Below are positions 47,701 to 57,055 of a stretch of 64,000 nt of DNA, piece after piece; the first letter of the stretch is position 1; every line of letters begins with the position of its first letter. The stretch is taken from the NCBI RefSeq assembly GCF_020497125.1, contig NC_059080.1, positions 47,805,563 through 47,869,562 of the forward strand. The letters run 5' to 3'. Under the pieces are notes generated by a model that was not told where the DNA came from, searched no databases, and saw only the letters and a program-made list of their open reading frames with translations. This stretch comes from Mauremys mutica. Lineage: Eukaryota > Chordata > Testudines > Geoemydidae. A program made the position numbers and the translations under genes.

Positions 47701-50700
47701 CTTTGGCCCTTCCTGATTACACCCCTGCATGCTCAAGCAATATTTTTATATTCCTCCATCGTCATCCTCCAGGACTCTCTGGGACAGAAACCTTAGTGGC
47801 ATAAATAAGTGTAGCTCCATTGAAGTTACTGTGCCAGATCCTCTGCTGGTATAAATCAGCATAGTTCCACTGGAGTCAACATACTGTGGGTATGACTTGA
47901 TGTAGTTCCACTGACGATCATTTGGCTACACTAATTTACACCAGCTGAGGCCCAGACCCAGCTATTCAATCGGAGCATTCTGGCTGGCCAGCTGTGTGGG
48001 CATGTCTGGCTTCCCTGGGGGGCTGAGACCTAAGGCCTTTACAGGGGGTTCTGTTCAGAAGGGGAGAACATCTCATCCCTGTCTCATTAGCTCTTCTGTG
48101 TTTATAGTTCATGGAGAACAACAGAAGAAAGGGCAACAGCGTGCAAGAGATCGCCTGCGGGTACTGATCTGCGTCCAGTCTCTGTGTCAACATAACATGT
48201 GAGTGTGCCTGGTAGAGACATGCCCTCCCTGCTAGCACAGCCAGACTTCTTTTAAATGTAAAAACTGTTTTTCTCTCTCTTATCCCAGAAGGTGAGTGCA
48301 CAAAAAGGAGGGGCCCACAGTGCATAGGGCATATAGATCATGGCACCGCTGTGGCTGTTGGGAGCCGATGGAGGATTTCCTATGTAGGGGAATCCCAGGG
48401 TGGCCTGGAACCTCTGTAGCTGCTTCCACACCATCCCCTTTCTCATCTCTCAGAGTAGGGGATCTGGCTGGGAAAAAGAGAGCCTGTCTGGGGTATCCCT
48501 GCACCCTGGTGATTCCTAGCTGCCTGAATAGCTTCTGGGGCCCATTGACAGCTGGGTTTAAACTAGAGCAGCCTTAAGGCTGATCTAACTTAGACTAGCA
48601 ACTGGCTTGGCCCCCAGATCAGGTGACATAATATCACCTTTGTATGTCCTTTATGTTCCCCAGTCCTGAACTGCATTGAGCACTGCACTGGACTGGGGCC
48701 TGTAACTGGATCTAACAGTATCATCACAGCTACCACTTGTTAAAAAAATGTCAGTGGAACAGTTTTTCACCAAAAAAGTGCAGTTTCATCAAAATCCAAA
48801 CGTTTCACTGGAACGTGTCAATTTCAATGACATGCTTGAAGTGAAAATGTTGAAATGACTTCAGTTTTCTCGTTTTATTTTTATTGTATATCAAATGTTA
48901 ATTTACATATATTCAGTATTTTAATATCATATAAACATCAAAGCAAAGTGAATTGACGTTCTCAAAATGAAATGTTTCAATAGTTATGAATGGACATTTT
49001 TTTTGAAATTTTCATTCCACAGGACATTTTGAAATTTTAGCATTTTCTATTTCAGAATGAATGTATTTTAAAAAAAAAATCAGAATTGCCTGTGGAATGG
49101 AAATGCCAATTTCAGCCAGCTCTAATCACAACCATGCTCTATGGGCCAAATTAATAGTGGCGCCTGTGGGATTGTCTACATGGGGACTCTTAGGAAGGTT
49201 AATCTGAATGAACTTTTAAAGTGGTTTCTCCTGTCAGTGCAGGTACTCCACCTTTCTGCGAGGCAGTAGCTATGTCAACAGGAGAATTCTCCCATTGACT
49301 TAGTGCTGTATACACCAGGAGTTAGGTTAGTTTAACTGGACTGCTCAGGGAAATGTGAATTTTTTCACACCCCCAAACAACTTAGGGTATGTCTACACTG
49401 CCCATATCACAGCGCTGCATGGGCAGTGTAGTCACACTTTATCGCTGGGGGAGAGCTCTCACAGCAATAAAATAAAATAAAAAACAAACCCTCAAACGAG
49501 TGGTGGTAGCTTTATCACCAAGAGCTGTGCTGTCTATACTGGTGCTTTTCAGCGCTAAAACTTTTGTTGCTCAGGGGTGTGTTTTTTCACACCCCTGAAT
49601 GACAAAAGTTTTAGCGCTGAAAGTGGCAGTGTAGACATAGCCTTAGTTATACCAACCTAAGTTCCTAGTGTAGACCGGGCCTTAGATTCCCTCTCACTTA
49701 CATGCATCTTACCAATGTGCAACTTAGACCACATCTGACTTTGGTCCCTGGATGCATAGTTTATAGCCGGCCCTATGTGTCTGGTAGTCAGCATGAGAGT
49801 GATGGAGTATTGTCACTATAGCTTTGTGACAAAGATCAAAAATATTTCCACACTGCACACACTCTGTGCTAGGTACTGCTCACAAAACAGTACCACAAAC
49901 CAAGGGAAACAATAGTCCTGCAGAGTTGTGACATTTAGTTATTTGGAAATGTTGTCAACCCCTCCTGGCTAATGTCCGCTGATCACAGAGCTGATCCATG
50001 CATGGGACCAAATTAAATTCCATATGCTGGTCTCAGCTAGAACTCTGGGTTGTTATCCAGAAAAAGTGCAAAGCCCCAAATCTCTCACCTCTGTATAAAC
50101 AAATCTCACCTCCACAAGGTACACTGTAAAGAAGGCCAATTTTAGCAAGGATCATGCCAGAAGAGGCACGTGCATCTGTCATTACCATCTGAGGCATATA
50201 CATACAGAACCCATGCATCGAGCTTGGCTAAGATTTTCAAAGCTCCCTAGGGGGTTTGACTGTCCAAAACCCATTAGGTTGGAAAAACCTCATCCATTCT
50301 CTCTCCCTATAGCTCTCCATGTTATTACGCATGTATCCCAAGTGACTTTGCCTGCATAACTTCTACTGAAATGGGATTTTAATTATATGTCACTTTGTTA
50401 GGTAGATAATAAAATACTTACAGTGTTCTGGAGTGACACCCTCTCAGTTAGAAAGGTAGGTCAGGTGCTATGCCGCTTCCATCACTGGCCTCCTGCTGAC
50501 ACTGCCAGCATAAATGCTAACTTTAATGGCTGGCTTGTGCTGGCCACTAAGGAATCATAGAATCATAGAAGATTAGGGTTGGAAGAAACCTCAGAAGGTC
50601 ATCTAGTTCAACCCCCTGCTCAAATCAGGACCAACCCCACTAAATCATCCCAACTCATATGACTCATTTCATATGCGTGATCCCATTGCCATCAGATTGT

Positions 50701-53700
50701 AAGGGCTTCCAGTCACAACCAGGGTAGGCTAGATGGCCATACATGGGGTAAGGAAGGCATTTTCTCCCAGGTCAGATTAGCAGTGAGTTGGGGCTTTTTC
50801 ACCTTCCCCTGCAGCGTGTGGCAGGTGACTATCCAGGATTATCTGGAGCTATCTCACAATCATTTCCCTGCCATTGCAGGGGCTGCGAGCACTGGTGCAC
50901 CTTGGGCCCTCCTAGTCTATTCCTGTGGCACATCTCGAGTCTCCTGTGGGCTGTAATACTTTTTTCTAATGTCTGTTGTTGGGTTGAGTGTGTGGATGAT
51001 GGGGAGTGGAGGGGACCAGTAATATACAGGTCAGAGGGGGTGATCTACTGGTCCCTTACAGCCATAAACTCTATGACCCTCTGTGAGCCAGTCCTAGTAG
51101 GGAAAAGCACTAGGTGTGCTAGCTAGCCCCTTAGTTTGCATAATAAATTGATGGATGGGATGAACCCTCCAGAACATAGCTGGGATAAATATATCAGCAT
51201 GGGGGTGTGAGAAGGCCTACTGAGCCTCTGACCATGCTGCACCCACTCCGTGGCAAGAGGCTGTCAAGCGCCAGGCCACCCCGGGACCGTTCTTGAGGAC
51301 TATACTTGGTTTGGTTTTTTAAACAAAATTTAGAATTAAATGTAAATAATGATACAGAGGGTGATGAGCAGCTTTGCAGCGAGGGGACAAGTTTGCCAGG
51401 GCATTGTGCAGTCCTCCCCTTCTCTTTAACGTCTGGAACTGGGGATGGGGGAGGCAATCACACTCTATTACTGTAGATAACTGGCTAGTAGGTGAATTCT
51501 GGGTTGTACGTGGATCACACAGGTCACCTCAGTGCTGACATTGCTGTTTCTTGTCCTCAGTTCTCTGGAGACGGTGGCTGGTTTGGACAGCAGTGAACTT
51601 TTCACCATCTCAGTCAGTGGAGTCCTGTACTTACAGGTAAACATGGGCAAATTAATGAGGCCAAGGGGTGTTCCTTATGGGCAGACCCACCTTGTGCAGT
51701 GTGCTATTGACATGAGAATGCAGCACAACTGGGCAGCTAACTTTTCACAACAATAACTCTACCCCTGGGGGCCAGGCAGCTTTGTACAGCCCACATTGAA
51801 GTCCATGCTATTTTCAGCATGCTAGCTAGCTCAAAGCAAACAGGAGTATACCTGCCCCATCTGTAATCACACCTCTGATTGCATTGCATGCCCTAATTGA
51901 GCACATCCATTCCCAAGTGCAGCAGGAAGTCACTGTGGTTTACAAGCTCTTCAGTGCAGGAAGCCATGTCATTTTCTACAGAAAGCGCTCTGCATTGTGG
52001 GTGCTACTGGAACCAATCAATGAAGATGACAGGCACATGCTTCTGTGCTGGTTTTCCTCTGCAGTTGGGCAGGAAGTTCATTCCTCAGTCTTCCTCTGCA
52101 TCATTTTTCAAAACCAGCCTCAATAATACTGGCATGATCAGCCTTCTATCTCTCTGGGGGCTGAGACCCAGAACCTCAAAGGTATCTGATTTAAACAGGA
52201 TTAAACACCTAAAGATCTTTGAGGATGTAGACCTGAGTCCCACCAGTGATTTGCCACAGTACTGCAAGGTTTAGTCTTTAGGGTGTCCTTGCCTATAGTC
52301 AGTGGCTTACAGCCAGCCAACTACTCTGGTACTATATACCGTAGTCCTGATGCTCCCCACCTGGCAGCTTGTGTGGTCATTACCACCTCTATAAAGTGCA
52401 TATAAAATGCTACTATTTTGACTGGGTAAATGCCTGCATGAGGTGCAGGACAATGGGGAAGCCAGCTGCCTAAGGCATCTAAAGGGATAATGCACCATAG
52501 CACTGATAGACCAAGTCCCACCATTGGCAGACACCCATTACTAAAGGGTAGAGCTTTGGCACTGCACTATTTTAGTGTTTCCCAACAGAGAGTGATACAG
52601 ATCAGTCACATTCAGATGTTTGGTCTCAGCCCAAAGGGTTTGGCTTTGAAAAGGAGAAGGGATAGTTTAGCAAAACAGCAAAAGTAAGTTTCTACATTTC
52701 GGTGGGACTACTCATCTGTCTGACAGCAGGCTTCAGTGCATTGCTCAAGTGAGGCTGGAGAGTGTACAAAATACACCGGATACGCAAAACAGCAGAGTCC
52801 TCATTATAACCTTAACTTTGGCATTTCCCGCTTAGTAACATTCTGGTGGATAATTCAGAACCATCCTATTTTGGAGATTGGTTGAGTCCTGACCCAAACC
52901 AGCATGTGCTATTGGCTTGTAGCAGCCTGTACTGGCTGCAGCACTGTGCAGAACGGGCTTAGCATTCCACATGGCAGCCCTGCCCACTCAGCCATGGCAT
53001 TCTTTAGGGCAGGGCCTACTTTGTCTGTGGTGGGGGAATTCTTCCTCCCCTTCCAGGCTTTTTACAGTGCCCTTGATGCAGCTAGTATGCTATATAGGGT
53101 ATAAACACTGCACAGTAAGTCCAGGCTCTGACTCAGGCTTGAGCCCAAGCCCACACACAATCTGACCCAGGTTCTATGACCTTGCTAGAGAGTGGATCAG
53201 GCCAAGTCCCATTGTGTCACGGGTCTAAGCCCTGTAATTTTGCACTATGGATACAGGTCATGCCCCAGACCCACGTCAGAAGGTCTGCATTGGCAGTATG
53301 ACTGTTAGCATAGCTATGAGTCCAGCACTTCTAAACCCAGGTTTACAATGGTGTGGGAACACTCAAGCATGAGCTTGGAAACACTGAGTCCACCAGTCTG
53401 GGTCCCACCACTCTGGAGTTAGTGGTGCAGCATGACCATAGCCAGAGGGGCTGGAACAAGGGACACAAACTGCCCCATGTTCTGCTTTAAGTGTAAAACA
53501 TGACAACTTTAAGTAGTGCATCACAACCTACATAGCTAGTTATTGCTCTATAGATCTGCTGCATTTACATGACACACTCCTCTATGTGCTGATTATGGCA
53601 ACCTGGGACTATTTTCACTGTCACTCTCATTTCTCCCTTTCAGGCTGGCCAGTATGCCTCAGTTTTTGTAGATAACGCCACTGGATCATCCCTCACTGTT

Positions 53701-53742
53701 CGAAGTGGCTCGGATTTCAGTGCTGTTCTTCTGGGGGTGTGA
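32578..53742 (+). CDS. ERFE: ERFE (erythroferrone / FAM132B / CTRP15), complete, eight coding exons
   Basis: Secreted erythroid hormone of the C1q/TNF-related family. By established knowledge it is made by erythroblasts under erythropoietin, binds BMP2/6-type ligands and so lowers liver hepcidin. Exons 32578-32772, 40353-40475, 41326-41419, 43167-43390, 45742-45850, 48108-48198, 51561-51636 and 53644-53742 join in phase to 1011 bp (336 residues plus TGA; human 354). In order: signal peptide (about 1-26), basic RRRSR (35-39, possible proprotein-convertase site), conserved DPRDAWMLF (76-84), lysine-rich stretch (95-104), short collagen run (108-120), acidic linker (158-167), and globular C1q-like domain (about 184-336) ending SAVLLGV. 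N-glycosylation sequons lie at 226, 278 and 315. The ATG has A at -3 and G at +4. All splice sites are GT/AG and no lesion is seen. Tail-to-tail ILKAP supports orthology. Confidence 0.95.
33430..33750 (-). mobile_element. Old CR1/L3-like fragment
   Basis: The minus strand reads [20 protein letters not shown], resembling the end of a CR1/L3 reverse transcriptase; the rest is too diverged to assign. It lies in ERFE intron 1. Confidence 0.45.
35240..36110 (+). mobile_element. Old CR1/L3-type LINE fragment
   Basis: Diverged reverse-transcriptase pieces in shifting frames: atgatatgtcttgatttgta (motif A region) at about 35352, then [20 protein letters not shown] and [10 protein letters not shown] (35449-35710), and [20 protein letters not shown]. 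It is more decayed than the other CR1 copies. Confidence 0.75.
36290..36415 (-). mobile_element. MIR-like fragment, antisense
   Basis: Holds tggcccaagggcacataaga, then gtgcctggcagtgctgag, the reverse complement of MIR core sequence. Confidence 0.45.
36655..36815 (+). mobile_element. MIR-type SINE fragment
   Basis: Contains cagcactgggactcaggaga, then cctgcacaagtcacacagct and tctctgcctcagtattccca: the MIR core. Confidence 0.7.
37447..37550. mobile_element. Short hAT-type MITE (about 104 bp)
   Basis: It begins tagggtgaccagatagc and ends acatctggtcactcta. The flanks tttatgga and gttatggc agree at 6 of 8. The interior reads ggagcctatataagacaaag. ERFE intron 1. Confidence 0.72.
37690..37876 (+). 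mobile_element. tRNA-derived SINE with CR1-like 3' tail
   Basis: The tRNA-like head (A box tagctcagtgg at 37698-37708) is followed by a 3' part nearly the same as the end of the local CR1 elements (ttgagcagggggttggacta, then ctatgattctatgg). Sharing a 3' tail with CR1 is established for tortoise Cry/PolIII SINEs and explains retrotransposition by the CR1 reverse transcriptase. Confidence 0.8.
37994..39530 (-). mobile_element. CR1 LINE, 5'-truncated, antisense to ERFE
   Basis: On the minus strand it starts in the reverse transcriptase ([53 protein letters not shown]) and continues through the C-terminal region ([40 protein letters not shown]) to the 3' end at about 37994. Frame breaks occur near 39060, 38850 and 38410. 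Confidence 0.9.
40353..40475 (+). CDS. ERFE: ERFE exon 2: conserved N-terminal segment
   Basis: The exon follows ccaacag and ends before gtatgt (123 bp, phase 0). It encodes [20 protein letters not shown] and [20 protein letters not shown], then N. The DPRDAWMLF and KQSxKGVN segments match the part of ERFE I recall as most conserved before the collagen run; the BMP-binding activity maps to this N-terminal region in mammals. Confidence 0.93.
40540..41010 (+). repeat. GC-rich minisatellite in ERFE intron 2
   Basis: Units of 37-40 bp based on ctcctcagcctgggcccact, then gc-ctcctcccc. Clear unit starts are at 40673, 40713, 40751, 40789, 40826, 40866 and 40906, with diverged units on both sides. 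It begins about 65 bp after the exon 2 donor. Confidence 0.88.
41326..41419 (+). CDS. ERFE: ERFE exon 3: collagen-like segment
   Basis: The acceptor is gttccag and the donor gtacag (94 bp, phase 0 to 1). It encodes [14 protein letters not shown], four Gly-X-Y triplets, then [17 protein letters not shown]. The collagen run is very short, as in other ERFE proteins. Confidence 0.94.
41604..41855. mobile_element. Harbinger-like MITE in ERFE intron 3
   Basis: Left ggactagtctacactggc and right gccagtgtagacaagccc are inverted; flanked by taa and tta, fitting a 3-bp TWA-type target. Same family as the elements at 49168-49681. Confidence 0.65.
42197..42550. mobile_element. Foldback hAT-type MITE in ERFE intron 3
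   Basis: It begins cagggccggctccaggcacc and ends agagccagccctg. The flanks ttgctaac and tcgctaac are a 7/8 target duplication. Much of the interior is itself a palindrome centred near 42400 (agcttctatgtttagctg against cagctaaacatagaagct), very GC-rich. Confidence 0.85.
42591..42631. repeat. GT microsatellite followed by G tract
   Basis: tgtgtttgtgtgtgtgtgtg, then ggtggtgggg and a run of G. ERFE intron 3. Confidence 0.9.
43167..43390 (+). CDS. ERFE: ERFE exon 4: acidic linker and start of C1q domain
   Basis: The exon follows ctctcag and ends before gtgagt (224 bp, phase 1 to 0). It encodes [16 protein letters not shown], an acidic run ([10 protein letters not shown]), [11 protein letters not shown], then [13 protein letters not shown] and [12 protein letters not shown]. 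The CEGC pair sits where human ERFE has a CTC-type pair, a possible multimerisation point (inference). Confidence 0.92.
43485..43790. repeat. AT-rich foldback repeat, ERFE intron 4
   Basis: Repeated and inverted aatgaaacgtttcaaa / gaaacatttcaattttg motifs. The same kind of sequence is at 48745-49125 (intron 6) and, weaker, at 22755-22880. Probably a MITE family; its ends are not resolved. Confidence 0.5.
44200..44591. mobile_element. pogo/Tigger-like MITE in ERFE intron 4
   Basis: Left cagtagaacctcagagttat and right ataactctgatgttctactg are inverted repeats with one mismatch over about 24 bp. The flanks are TA on the left and TT on the right, consistent with a decayed TA target duplication. 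AT-rich interior, no ORF. Confidence 0.75.
44770..44893 (-). mobile_element. MIR fragment, split by a hAT insertion
   Basis: The reverse complement of MIR (attatccccattttccagat, gcagcttgcccacagccaca, ggcagaactaggaactggac). The sequence ends at the 8-bp target site duplicated by the hAT element at 44894. Confidence 0.75.
44894..45324. mobile_element. hAT-type MITE with perfect 8-bp target duplication
   Basis: It begins tagggttgccaactttc and ends acctggcaaccct followed by a. The 8-mer actctgag is at 44886-44893 and 45325-45332. It inserted into a MIR. The interior is C-rich. Confidence 0.88.
45742..45850 (+). CDS. ERFE: ERFE exon 5: C1q domain
   Basis: The exon follows gttactag and ends before gtaagc (109 bp, phase 0 to 1). 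It encodes [20 protein letters not shown] then [16 protein letters not shown]. GxYxAPVAGxY is the C1q-family signature. The sequon NLT is at residue 226. A CR1 copy begins only about 58 bp after the donor. Confidence 0.95.
45909..47785 (-). mobile_element. CR1 LINE, 5'-truncated, in ERFE intron 5
   Basis: The minus strand runs from the end of the endonuclease-RT linker ([20 protein letters not shown]) through RT motifs ([47 protein letters not shown]) to a 233-codon open C-terminal frame (46692-45991) and the 3' tail at 45909. It begins about 58 bp after the exon 5 donor, in the opposite direction to ERFE. Confidence 0.92.
47805..47960. repeat. Palindromic MITE family member, ERFE intron 5
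   Basis: Contains gtgtagctccattgaagtta, ctggtataaatcagcatagt and actaatttacaccagctgag, the same family as 6600-6750. It lies just upstream of exon 6. Confidence 0.5.
48108..48198 (+). CDS. ERFE: ERFE exon 6: C1q domain
   Basis: The acceptor is gtttatag and the donor gtgagt (91 bp, phase 1 to 2). It encodes [20 protein letters not shown] and [10 protein letters not shown]. The codon for Ile 279 spans the next intron and completes sequon NIS. Confidence 0.92.
48745..49125. repeat. AT-rich foldback repeat, ERFE intron 6
   Basis: Contains ccaaacgtttcactggaacg, aaatgaaatgtttcaatag and catttcagaatgaa-type motifs, related to 43485-43790. No ORF. Confidence 0.5.
49168..49681. mobile_element. Harbinger-like MITE hosting a second copy
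   Basis: The outer element has gggattgtctacatggg at the left and cctagtgtagaccgggcc at the right, and is split by a related MITE at 49385-49643. ERFE intron 6. Confidence 0.55.
49385..49643. mobile_element. Harbinger-like MITE with internal hairpin
   Basis: Termini gggtatgtctacactgcc and ggcagtgtagacatagcc are inverted with one mismatch; TTA flanks both sides (49382-49384, 49644-49646). A 70-bp hairpin with about 32-bp arms lies at 49550-49619. Confidence 0.75.
50553..50655 (-). mobile_element. CR1 3'-end fragment, about 100 bp
   Basis: The plus strand reads gaatcatagaatcatagaag, then gttggaagaaacctcagaag and ccccctgctcaaatcaggac: the reverse complement of the CR1 3' end. Extreme 5' truncation. 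Confidence 0.85.
50656..51075 (+). repeat. Probable CR1-related 3' UTR-type repeat
   Basis: The segment gtaaggaaggcattttctcc, ccaggtcagattagcagtga, tggtcccttacagccataaa ctctatg resembles a CR1 subfamily 3' region recalled from turtle sequence. The match is from memory and diverged. An ORF at 50788-51126 has no recognisable family. Confidence 0.4.
51561..51636 (+). CDS. ERFE: ERFE exon 7: C1q domain
   Basis: The exon follows gtcctcag and ends before gtaaac (76 bp, phase 2 to 0). It encodes [20 protein letters not shown] then VLYLQ, matching the human [16 protein letters not shown] segment as I recall it. Confidence 0.95.
51637..53643. other. ERFE intron 7, unassigned
   Basis: No CR1 or clear MITE ends are recognised. 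Weak MITE-like strings occur near 51850-51900 and 53095-53460. ORFs are short and unsupported. Confidence 0.4.
53644..53742 (+). CDS. ERFE: ERFE exon 8: C-terminus and stop
   Basis: The exon follows ctttcag and ends at TGA 53740-53742. It encodes [20 protein letters not shown] then [12 protein letters not shown], the closing strands of the C1q fold (SAVLLGV is typical of the family). Sequon NAT is at residue 315. Confidence 0.95.
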   Translation, partial: AGQYASVFVDNATGSSLTVRSGSDFSAVLLGV

Positions 53743-56170
53743 ATGGTCTCAAACCATCTACCCTTACATGCTGTAAGCTGAATTGGTCTCTTCGCAAGAA
53801 CCACCTTAATTCCCTCCCACCCAAGCACAGGGAGCAAAGCATAGTGAGGTCAGGAGCAGCAGTCTCTACAAATTCTGCTTGTGCAGCCACCAGCCACCAT
53901 ACTTTGCACAAGATCTCAAGCATCCAAAGATGGAGAGCCGGAAAGAAAATTGGAAGCATGAAAAAAGGAGGACTCACTAAATCCATCCCCCTTTAATTTA
54001 ATTTATGGCCAGATTTTGAAGCTTATTTTACACGGACAATTATAATATGGCTGACTTCTAAAACCAGACCAACTTTTATAAAGGAACCCCTCCCCCCAAT
54101 CAAGCACGAATGCTTAGGAAAAGGTGATTTGAAGAAGCCTTCACTCATAGACTAGCACTTTGGCAGTTTTTTGCTGTTCAGTTTTTCAGCAGCCAAAGCC
54201 AGATTATGTATATAGCTCTAGCTTTCTTATAGCTTATCAGCTAAGGTTTGCTATCAGCAGGCACTGGTACTTGGAAGTTAATTTTCAATGCAGAGCAGTG
54301 TCCTGATAAGGCAGCAGACTAGTTAGAACGTGAATTACTATCCAATGATTTTCCACTTTCTAAGCATGGCGTACTCACATCACCACCCCATTCTCTGCCC
54401 ATGGCAGAGAGCCCAGTCAATGGGTGGTGGAGATACTCACCGTTACGCCTGGTTTTGGTCCCGATAGCGCAATCTAACTCCGATTAACCCAGTGGGACTA
54501 CGTGCATAAATAAGGGCTGCAGGAATGGGCCCTAAATTAATAACAAAGGCAGGGAAAGAAAAAGATGCAGTCTCATTTCTAAGTACCATGTACTTAATTC
54601 TTGAGCTCCTGCCAGAACTTCAATGAGATATACTAGAACTACACTCAGCTCCACCTTCATGATAGCAGGACAGGGGGCTCAACTCTCTCTAAATTTTATT
54701 TTTCCCCCCACCAACAAAGCTTTTCCAGTCCTGGAACTCTCCTTTCAGGAAACAAAGTTAACTTGGACTAGGGCATTTGCTGTTGGCAGCACTTTCACAA
54801 AATCTTTCAGGAAAAAGCTACATACGCTGTCCTTTACATAAAATATTAGTGCTCTCTACAAACCAGCTCATATAATTCACTGGTTAGAAAACAGTAAGTA
54901 CCTCTCTACTGCAATAAAAGACCAGCAGCATGGCTGCAGCTGGCCCAGGTCAGCTGACAAGGCTCAGGCTGTGGGGCTTAAAATTGCAGTATAGACATTC
55001 AGATTCATGCTGAGACCTCACAATGAGGGAGGGTCTCTGAGCCCAGGCTCCAGCCTGAGCCTCAACATCTTTGCTGCAATTTTTAGCCCCACCGCCCAAG
55101 TTAAATGACCTGGGCTCTGAGTTTCAGTGCTGCGAGTTTTTCATTGCAGTGTAGCCATACCCTAACTGTTGTCTTGGAAAAGCTTTACAAGTATTTTGAA
55201 GCCCTGGTAACAAAGTAGGACATAAGCCTCAAGTTCAAAAATTTGGTGCTTTCAGCTTTTTATGGTATGTAGCAACTTACACACCAAATTCCTGCAGTCT
55301 TTACTCTAGCTGAATTCCCACTGAAGTTGCGGAGAATTCAAGCCTGAAAGCCCTTCTCTTTACAAGGAAAAGAAGTTGTGTTCTTACTACCTGGTAAAAT
55401 CCTAGTGAACACAGACCATGTTGTAGCTTTCACACAAATCAGCAGATCAAGGCAAACGTCAGGGTTCCCCATGGCAGATCAAGGTAAGATCTGAAGGACA
55501 CTGCCAGGATTTACTGTTTCATACAAATTAACTGCCTTGTCTTCATTAGGATTTTACCACATTAGTTAACACAAGGAAAAAATACAGCTAGTCTTGTAAT
55601 GAAGAGGCATCCAAAAAGGACAGCAGTTCACTCTTAGGCATTGATCCTGCAAGGTGAGCAGTCCCCTGGGAAGTCTGTGGGAGTAGGGGACATGGTGCAG
55701 CTTGCAGAGCCAATCTGCTTGTGTCCTTAAAATAAACTCAGCCTATTGCTATTCAGTGAAGGACAACTCAGCATGCCTCCCACCCCACCCCCCCCAAGAG
55801 GTAACACTGCTCAGCAGCAGAATGTCCAAAATGGATTTCTGTTCAGGATGTCATCATAATGGGTTGCTATTCTTCACAGCAAAACACTAAAGCAAGTGTT
55901 GAAACGTTAAATAAAGTCTAGACAAGACAACTAAACTGTCTTAGGTGTTCTCTCAGTAAGTTGCTCACCCCGGCTACCCTACCCTGGAAACGTCAGCAGG
56001 CCTCCCATCTTTGACTACAATAAAGCTAAGGTTAGCCCTGGTCCTCCAAAAGCAGATTGCAATTGGTCTCCAAGCTACAACTATTGTGAAACTCCTACAT
56101 TCCTCTCCCTGCAGTATAGATAAATGTATGGTATAAAGCATTTTATGAAAAAAATATTTATTGGATGGTA
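53743..56170 (+). other. ERFE 3' UTR / 3' flank with candidate poly(A) signals
   Basis: The region downstream of the ERFE stop is AT-rich with no splice-supported ORF. AATAAA occurs at 54913-54918, 55910-55915 and 56019-56024. Which is used cannot be told from sequence. A Harbinger-like MITE remnant at about 54960-55160 suggests that the UTR either contains a repeat or ends before it. Confidence 0.45.
54955..55165. repeat. Harbinger-like MITE remnant in ERFE 3' flank
   Basis: It ends cattgcagtgtagccatacc then cta, the reverse complement of a TAGGGTATGGCTACACTGC end; the left part (gcagtatagacattcag) is decayed. Related pieces lie at about 19150-19260, 37550-37680 with 37920-37990, and 45510-45590. 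Confidence 0.5.
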
Positions 56171-57055
56171 CTGTAATATGGAATATATTTATGTAACTGA
56201 CGCGAGTTGTGCTTTCAGTAATGTTTCACCAAAGAGGTTTGAGAAGGGGAGGGATGACAGAAAAATGAATCTATAGCCAAAGAAAACAAAAGGGAAGTGT
56301 GGGGAGAGAAAATGGGAAGAGGAAACAAAGGACTCTCTCCTCACACTTGAGAAACAAAAAAGCAGAGGCAGCAAAGAGAAAAGGAATAAAAGAAAGTTCA
56401 CCCAGCTCCAGACCCTCAAAGGTATTTAAGCATTTAAGTGCACATCTTGAAAGCAGTAAAGATAGCCCGAAGCTTCCCTGCTTAGAGATGCCCCATCCAC
56501 TCCTATCTGATGCCAGTCACACTCCCAGCTGGCATTAGAGGCATCTTCCAACTGCCTCTGCCTCCACCCCCCTTATTCTGATAAGCTGAGACAAGTGGGG
56601 GATGGGGCAAGGAGGAGTAGGAGCAGGCTCAGTTTTTGTTCTGAGAACTGTTACCAGTAACGTTATTTTTCCTCTCATTTGTGGCTTTCTTCCCCCTCCC
56701 TCCCTCATTAATTTCCAAGCTCCTAAATAATTGCATCCTCTGCCTGTTCACGTCACTACACATTTACCAGAGGCAAGTCTAAACCTGCCCTTTAGTTTCT
56801 GACAGTACCGGTAGATTTGCTAGCACCCAGGATTTCTCTTCACCTCTTCAGAAGAGTAAGTGTCTTCTGAGGAAGCGCCTCCACTATTTTTGCTCGATTT
56901 CACAATGTTTAACATTTTAAAAGGGGCAACCCTACATCCACTGAAATCAAGAGCAAAACTTCCCTTGACTTCCAAGGCACCAGAATTGGGCTTGACAAAC
57001 ATTTTGCATACAGGCTGAATTTCAGACCAGATACATCTATCAACTACCTTCTTAA

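Noticed and set aside
50788..51126. 112-codon plus-strand ORF
   Set aside because: It falls in what looks like a CR1-type 3' UTR repeat in ERFE intron 6; no domain seen.
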